DNA from: Rhinopithecus roxellana
Taxonomy: Eukaryota > Chordata > Mammalia > Primates > Cercopithecidae
NCBI RefSeq assembly: GCF_007565055.1
Contig: NC_044557.1
Span: 142,356,493 to 142,420,492, forward strand
DNA: 64,000 bases
Reading direction: 5' to 3'
The notes below the pieces were generated by a model that did not search any database, was not told where the DNA came from, and saw only the letters and a list, made by a program, of their open reading frames with translations. Shown here in pieces: positions 57,310-64,000 of the stretch (the first letter of the stretch is position 1; each line of letters opens with the position of its first letter). A program made the position numbers and the translations under genes.

Positions 57310-57703
57310 GGATATGCTTTGGATGTGTGTCCCTTCCAAATCTCATGTTGAAATGTGATCTCCATTGTTGGAAGTGGGGCCTAGTGGGAGGTATTGGATC
57401 ATGGGGGTGAAATGGCTTAACACTATCCCCTTGGTGATAAGTGAGTTCCCGTTCAGTTAGCTCACATGAGATGTGGTTATTTAAAAGAGTCTGGGACCTC
57501 CCCCTTCTCTCTCTTGCCATGTGACATCCTGGCCCCACTTTGCCTTCTACCACGAATGGAAGTTTCCTCAGGCCCTCAGAAGCAGATGCTGGTACCATGC
57601 TTCGTGTATAGCCTGCAGAACTATGAGCCAAAATAAACCTTTTCTCTTTACAAATTACCCAGTCTTAGGTATTCCTTTATAGCAACACAAAGGGTCTAAC
57701 ACA
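57310..57703 (+). mobile_element. MaLR LTR (MSTA/MSTB-like), forward
   Basis: The start is mutated (GGATATGCTTTGGATG in place of TGATATGC). It carries 'ggaagtggggcctagtggga', 'gagccaaaataaacctttt' (polyadenylation region) and the end 'agggtctaacaca'. The old L1 resumes at 'ccaaagcaatctacagatcc'. Confidence 0.92.
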
Positions 57704-59243
57704 TGCCCCAAAGCAATCTACAGATCCAATGCAATCCCTATCAAAGTCACACTGACTTTTTCATTGCAGAAATAGAAAAACTCATCCTAAGATTCATACA
57801 GAATCAAAAAGGACCCAAAGTAGCCAAAACAATCTTGAGAAAGAAGAAAATAGATGCTGGAGGGCTTACACTTCCTGATTTAAAAATATATTACATGCCT
57901 ATGTAAATATGGAACAGAATAAATATCCCCGAAATAAACCCCTACATATATGGTCAACTAATATTTGACAAGGATGCCAAGAATACACAATGGGGAAAGG
58001 ACACTCTCTTCAACAAATGATGTGGGCACAGTGGATATCTACATGCAAAATAATAAAATTGTTCCTTTATCTTACATCATACACAAAAATCAACTCAAAA
58101 TGGCTTAAAGACTTAAATGTAAGGTCTGACACTGTAGAACTCTAGAAGAAAACATATGGGGAAAGATTCATAACATTGCTTTTGGGGATGACTTATAGGG
58201 TATGATACCAAAAGCACACGCAATGAAAGAAAAAATCAGTCGGACCACATCAAAAAGGTTCTACATGTCAAATGAAAGAATTAGAGTTGAAAATACAACT
58301 TGTGGAATAGAAGATATTTGCAAACAATATACCTGATAATATCCAAAATATGTAAGGAACAACTACAACTCAATAGCCAAAAATCTAATTTTAAAATGTC
58401 AAAAACGCTTGAATAGATACTACTTCAAAGAATATATAAAAATAGCCACAGATATATGAAAAAATGCTCAACATCACTAATCATCAGGGAAATGCAAATC
58501 AAGGTCACAATGAAATATCACCTCATGCCTGTTAGGATGGCTATAATAATAATAAAAAGAAACAAAATATAGTAAGTGTTGGCAAGGATGCAGAGAAACT
58601 GAAACACTTCCACATTGTTAGTTCAAATGTACAATGGTGCAGCCAGTATGGAAAACAGCACAGAAAATCATTAAAAAGTTAAAAACAGAATTACAATATG
58701 ATTTAGTAATCCCACTTCTGGGTATTTTTCCAAAAGAATTGAAATAAAAATCTGGAAGAGATAGTCTTACTCCTATGTTCATTGCAGCATTGTTAACCAG
58801 AGTCAACCTAAATATTCATTGTTGAATAACGGATAAATAAAATGTGGTATGCAAACACAACTGAATATTATTAAGCCATAAAAAATAAGAGTTCCTACCA
58901 TATGTGACAACATGAATAAACTTAAAGTATATTATGCTAAGTGAAGTAAGCCAGACATGGAAGGGCAAAGCCACATGATTCTAATTATATGAATATTTAA
59001 AATAATCAAACTCATAAAAAGCAGAGAGTAGAATGGTGATTGCTATGGGCAGGGGGACGCAGGCTATGTAGACTTGCTATTCGGCTAGTATAAAGTTTTA
59101 GTTATGCAAGATGAATACATTCTTCAAATCTGCTATTTAGTATCATGCCTATAGTTAACAATACTGTATTGAACACTTCAAAATTTGTTAAGATGACAGA
59201 TTTCATGTTACATATTCTTCCACAATGTTTTTTTTTTTTTTTT

Positions 59244-60289
59244 TAAGTTATGTGAGTTACAGTACTGTACCTTGCAGGTGAAAAATAAAAGGAGAGATCT
59301 CAGTATGTTAAAGCTCAACTTTTATAGTGTATTGAAGGTCCCTCAAGGAAATGGTCAAAAAAAAAAAGAAGAAGAAAAAGAAAAAAAGAAAAGAAAAAAT
59401 TCAGCAGGAAAGAGAGACTTGTTGAAGTCTTTTAATAATATGAAGGTCATCATGAACTTTGGCTGTAGTCTGGGAGCAATAACTCCCAGTAAATTAACAA
59501 AAGATAATTAGATGAAAATGAGCCAGAGGCATGCAGTAATTCAGAGACTTTTGAAGTGCCCTGAAGGGACTTTATCATGTGCATGTCCAGGAATCAGAGG
59601 CCATCTGGAGCACAATGAAAGGTCTATGGGATATGGGCTGATCATATTGTTTGCTGCAGCGACTTATTCAAAATACGAGTATGAACATGCCAATCCTCAC
59701 CACAACCTAAAACTCAGTGATTCCCATTGAACCTAGAAAAAAGGCTACCGCCTCCCCTGACTCTGAGGTCCCATATGATTTTGATTTTTCCCCCTTCAGC
59801 CAAGATGTCAGCAGTATAGCCATGCTGGCCTCTTTTCAATCTCTTGTTAGGACTTGTTTCATTGATCACAGGGTATTTGCTTATCCTGTCCTCTGAGTGA
59901 ACAGCATTTTCCAATTTTCCTGTACGACTTGCAAACTTCATCTCAAAACACTAGAAACACATTCTCTGAGTTCCCTTCCTAAAATTAGGCCAGATTCCTT
60001 GTTTTCAGCTCTCATGTCACTCTGGACCTCTCATTTTAAGCTTCTGTATTGCTTATCATACTTGAAATATTTTATTTTCTGTGTGATGACTTTATTAGAA
60101 CCATCTTACCTTCTTGATGGTAAACTCCATGAAAGCAAAGACTGTCAGCTTTTACACATCATTGAAGATTTATTGTGACTGTCTGGCTACACTACTATGG
60201 GTTTAATATGGTCCTAAACACATCAATAAATATTGGCTTTTATTAGGTATTTCTATAATTTTTTAAAAGGAGTTTATTTTTTAAGTCAT
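59244..60289. other. Mostly unassigned spacer
   Basis: About 1 kb. An A/G-rich run lies at 59358-59400. The part at 60085-60175 ('gatggtaaactccatgaaag') faintly resembles an L2 3' region. No gene is called. Confidence 0.4.
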
Positions 60290-60435
60290 CTAGACAGCTT
60301 TATCAAAGCTTAGATCCCTAGGCCTTATCATAAGACATAATAATTCCATTGGTTTTAGTGTTGCCTGGGCAGCTAAATTTTGTTAAAGACTGAAAATGAT
60401 TCCAATGTCATGAAAGTGTGAGGATCATTGAGCCA
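60290..60435. mobile_element. MER5-like hAT fragment
   Basis: 'agatccctaggccttatca', 'attccattggttttagtgtt' and 'gcctgggcagc' follow MER5A order loosely. Old and partial. Confidence 0.35.
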
Positions 60436-60439
60436 AATG

Positions 60440-60665
60440 GAAAGGTAAATATAAATAAATATTTATGAACTATCAGGAAAGCAATGGACTTTCTAAATAT
60501 GACACCAAAGACAAGAATTGCAGAAGAAAGACTGATTTGACTACATAAAATATTAGCCTTTCATATTAAATTTTTAAAGAAAAACATTAAAAGGCAAATA
60601 AAAATCTGTGAAAGTGTTTGCAACATATATGTTGATAGATTTTTATTCTTTATAAAGATCTTTTA
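60440..60665 (+). mobile_element. Ancient L1M ORF2 scrap, forward
   Basis: 'atgacaccaaagacaagaat', 'gaagaaagactgatttgact' and 'gtttgcaacatatatgttg' are in L1 ORF2 order. It is interrupted and highly diverged. Confidence 0.5.
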
Positions 60666-60671
60666 GAGAAG

Positions 60672-63600
60672 GCAAAGCAAGATGAACAAATAGAGCCCTC
60701 CAAGATACTCCCCACAGGAACACCAAATTGAAAAACTATCCATGCAAAAAAGCACCTGTACAAGGTTAAAAAATCAGGTGAGACATCACAGTAACTGCTT
60801 TTAGTATAATAACAAGAAAAGACACACTGAAGAAGATAGAAAGTCTTTCATTGCCTACACTGCTGTTCCTCAACCCCAGGCAGGGCAGCATGAAGAGAGG
60901 ACTTGTGTGCAGGTGGAGGGGAGAGGGACATGAGCATGAGACTTAGCTTTGGAATTCAGTGCAGGCTCCACCACAGTGGAACACAGCACCTGCCAGAACA
61001 CTGCAGCCTTTGATTCCAGGCCAGTTCCCACAGAGAGTGCATTTAAAACCTGCTCCGAGGCAGAGGAGAATCCATTCCCCTCTTGAGGGGATCTCAAGTC
61101 CCAGACTGCTTCACCATTGACTGACTAAAGTAGTCTCAGGGACCCAAATACATTTCAATGGCAGCCAGCCACATCGAACAAATGGGGTACTTGGGAAAGC
61201 CCTGGTGCTGCACTGGTTTAGGAGGTTGTAAATTCAGGGTGTGACCCAGTACAACACCAGCTATAGCAACCACAAGGGTGTCCAGGTTACTATACCCTCG
61301 ACTCCAGAAAGTACAGCAGAGAGACCCCTTCTGCTTGGGGGAAGGAGAGGAAAGGGTACAGGGGCCTTGCAACCTAGCGCCAGCCTTGCTCCGATAAAAC
61401 ACAGAACAAGGCAGAATCCTGAAGCATCAGATTCCAGACCGTTACCCCCACATGGCACTTCCAGATCCACCCCAGATCTAGAGGTAGGAAATATGACAAA
61501 GATATAAATTGAGACAACACAAAATCAAAAAGTGGGAGGATAAAGTATACAGTTATTTAGTTTTTGTTTTGTCTTCTTTCTTTTCTTTCTTTTATAATCA
61601 AAGCCAAGGTGTTATAAATTTAAAATGATTTGTAACTATAAGATGGTTCTTTATAAGCCTTATGGTAACAGAAAGCAAAAACCTAGAATAGATACATTAA
61701 AAACAAAAAGCAAGGAATGAAAACATACTACCCAAGAGAATCACTTAGCCACCAAGGAAGACAGTCATAAAGGAAAAGTGGAGTTACAAAACAACAAGAA
61801 AAAGAATAACAAAATGGCACTAGTAAGGACTTACCTATCAATAACATTGAAGGTAAATAGAATAAATTTCTAATTAAAAGACATCAAGTAACTGAATGGA
61901 TTAAAAAAAAAAACCTAAAACACTCAGCCACATACTGCCTACAGGAAACTCACTTCACCTATAAGGAAACACGTAGATTAAAAGTGAAGAGATGGAAAAA
62001 GATATTCCATGCAAATGGAAAACAAAAGAGAGCAGGAAGACTTATACAAGATAAAATATATTTTAAGTTAAAAACAGTAATAAAAGACAAATAAGGTCAT
62101 TATGTAATGATAAATGGATAAAGAAGCAAAAGGATATAATAATTATAAATATATTTGCAGTAAACATTGGAGTACCCAAACATATAAAACAAATATTGAA
62201 AGATCTAAAGGGAGAGACAGACTGCAACACAATAATGTAGGATACTTCAACACCCCACTTTCATTGTCATCCAGACAGAAAATCAACAATGAAACACTGG
62301 AATTAAACTACACGCTATACAAATGGACCTAACTGACATTTACTGCACTTTTCATCCAACTGCTGCAGAATTCACATTCTTATCATCAGCACATGAAACA
62401 TTCATCATTATAGACCACATGTTAGGTTACAAAACAAATCTCAGTAAATTCAAAAAACTGAAGTCCTATCAAATATCTTTTCTGACCACAATGGAATAAA
62501 ACCAGAAATCAGTAACACGAAGAACTTTGGAAACTGCATAAATACATATTAATTAAACAAAGCACTCCTGAATGACCAATGAGTCAATGAGTAAATTTTT
62601 TTAATGTTCTAAAAATTTCTTAAAGCAAAAACAGAGACACAACATACCTTTAAGGTACAGCAAACACAGACTTAAGAGGGAAGCTTATAACAACAAATAT
62701 TTACATAAAAAGTGGAAAGACTTTAAATAAATAACAAAACTATATACCTCAAAGAACTAGAAAAGCAGGAATAAACCAAACACAGAATAGAAACAAATAA
62801 TAAACATCAGAGAAGAAATAAATGACATTGAAAATAAATAACAATAGAAAGGGATCAACAAGTCTGAACAGACCAGTAACAGGGAACAAGATTAAAGCAG
62901 TAATTAAAAAGCCCTTTCCCCAAACGTCTTCCATCAAAAACAAAGCCCAGGACCTGATCATTTCACTGCTGAATTCTACTAAGTATCTAAAGAACTAATA
63001 CCAATTTTCCAACTCTTTCACAAAACTGAAGAAAAAGGAATACTTTCAGGCACATTCTACAAGGCCAGTATTATCCTGATACCAAAGCCAGACAATGACA
63101 CACTGAAAAAAACAAAACTACATGCCAGTATTCCTGATGGACACATATACAAAAATGCTTAACAATGTACTAACAAACCAAACTCAGCAACGCATTCTAA
63201 AAAATTACTTCTCATTGATCAAGTGGGGTTCATCCCAGAGATGCAACAATGGTTCAACATGCACAAATCAATAAACATAATACATCACATTAGCAAAATG
63301 AAGGACAAAAAGCATATGATAATTTCAATAGGTGCCAAGGAAGCATTCAATAAAATATGACATCCTTTCTCAACAAAAAATCCGAACAAACCGTGTATAG
63401 AAAGAACATATCCCAAAACAATGAAGGCCACATATGACAAACCAACAACTAACATCGTACTGAACAATAAAAAACGTGACAACCTTTCCTTTAAGATCTG
63501 GAATGGGACAAGGATGCCTACTTGCATCATTGTTATTCAACATAGTACCAGAAATCCTACCCAGGGCAATTAGATAAGAGAAATAAATGAAAGGCATACA

Positions 63601-64000
63601 AATGGAAAAAAAGAAGTTAAATTGTTCTTGTTTGAAGATGAGATGTTCTTATATTTAGAAAACCCTAAAGACTCCACCAAAAAACTATTTGAAGTAATAA
63701 ATTCAGTAAGTTTGCAGGATACAAAATCAACATAGAAAAATCAGTAGCATTTCTATATGACATAGGGAACAATTTGAAAAAGAAATCAAGAGAGCAAAAA
63801 AAAAAAAAAAAAAAAAAAAATCCATTCACAATAGATTTTAAAAATACCTAGAAATAAATTTAACCAAAAAAGTGACAGAACTCTGTAATTAAAATTAGAA
63901 AACATCAATAAAGAAAATTGAAAATGATACCTCAAAATGAAAAGATATACCATGTTCATAAATTGGAAGAATTGATATTGATATTGTTAAAATCAGTCCA
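60672..64000 (+). mobile_element. Old L1 (L1MA-like) lacking ORF1, runs off the window
   Basis: The 5' end ('agaaggcaaagcaagatgaa') and 5' UTR run to about 61500. The sequence then passes directly into the spacer between ORF1 and ORF2 ('agccttatggtaacagaaag') and ORF2 from about 61840: an endonuclease region ('tacaggaaactcacttcacc', 'gatacttcaacaccccactt') and reverse-transcriptase region, with the catalytic ADD box decayed near 63635. About 1 kb corresponding to ORF1 is missing. ORF2 is broken throughout. The window ends inside ORF2. Confidence 0.82.
63796..63820. repeat. (A)25 run inside L1 ORF2
   Basis: Twenty-five uninterrupted A residues replace a short A-rich codon stretch in the old L1 ORF2. 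Confidence 0.95.

Larger units (their letters stand above)
45375..59243 (+). mobile_element. Essentially full-length old L1 (L1MA-like), host of nested insertions
   Basis: The 5' end (45375, 'gagtcaacaagatggcagat'), a 5' UTR, a degraded ORF1 (about 46180-47050), the inter-ORF spacer and the ORF2 endonuclease region run to 48452. ORF2 then resumes at 55055-55760, 56071-56455, 56844-57309 and 57709-about 58900, with a 3' UTR to about 59243. These pieces add up to roughly 6.2 kb, the length of a complete L1. The gaps are a MaLR LTR (with a younger L1 inside), an Alu and two more MaLR LTRs. Both ORFs are riddled with stops and indels, so the element is dead. Confidence 0.85.

Noticed and set aside
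1..64000. CRISPR-like arrays, bacterial operons, phage or integron structures
   Set aside because: The regularly spaced repeats seen are microsatellites, Alu tails or L1 monomers. Nothing prokaryotic is present.

Overview
This window is nuclear DNA from a catarrhine primate, most likely human. The evidence is abundant Alu of J, S and Y types, L1PA/L1PB/L1MA-type LINE-1s, MaLR (THE1/MST/MLT1) LTRs, MIR, L2, Tigger and hAT fossils, and AT-rich spacer DNA without compact genes. There is no operon, tRNA, rRNA or CRISPR array, and no multi-exon gene I can assign with confidence. The only long intact reading frames belong to a LINE-1.

Layout. 1-7 kb: a reverse MaLR LTR with a perfect 5-bp duplication, an old L1 fragment, a 5'-truncated L1, then spacer holding one weak exon-like segment. 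7-11.5 kb: an Alu with a swollen pyrimidine tail, duplicated L1 3' ends, a long L1, a Tigger2-like transposon, and a 5'-inverted (twin-primed) L1 inside an older L1 3' UTR. 11.5-16.3 kb: an hAT fossil split by an AluY, an L1M fragment and an Alu. 16.3-21 kb: spacer, then an ERVL integrase-dUTPase remnant and an LTR broken by two MaLR LTRs. 21-25 kb: an L2 fossil split by an Alu and two L1 pieces, one of which holds another Alu. 25-33.7 kb: L2, Alus, an L1 split by a MaLR LTR, a dispersed 112-bp duplication, an exon-like segment with good splice sites, a strong hairpin and an ERVL-type LTR. 33.7-36.9 kb: the longest stretch with nothing recognised. 37-45 kb: L1 fragments, two of them only 5' ends, one carrying ~100-bp monomers, plus one short protein-like frame. 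45.4-59.2 kb: one old, essentially full-length L1 (pieces sum to about 6.2 kb) interrupted by a MaLR LTR, an Alu and two more MaLR LTRs. The first LTR carries a younger full-length L1PA (48768-54982). 60.7-64 kb: another old L1 that lacks ORF1 and runs off the window.

The L1PA copy is the functional centre. It has a complete 5' UTR promoter, including the extra ~130-bp segment typical of L1PA3-L1PA6-age elements, an intact 338-codon ORF1, and an ORF2 broken by three nonsense codons and three frameshifts. It could in principle make ORF1 protein but not a working ORF2 protein.

I found no convincing new biological system. The best leads are the perfect 26-bp inverted repeat at 32.4 kb, the 112-bp duplication at 30.2/31.7 kb, the exon-like segments at 31.9 and 42.6 kb, the monomeric L1 5' region at 43.7 kb and the intact ORF1. 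Family names rest on remembered consensus features, not on a database search.
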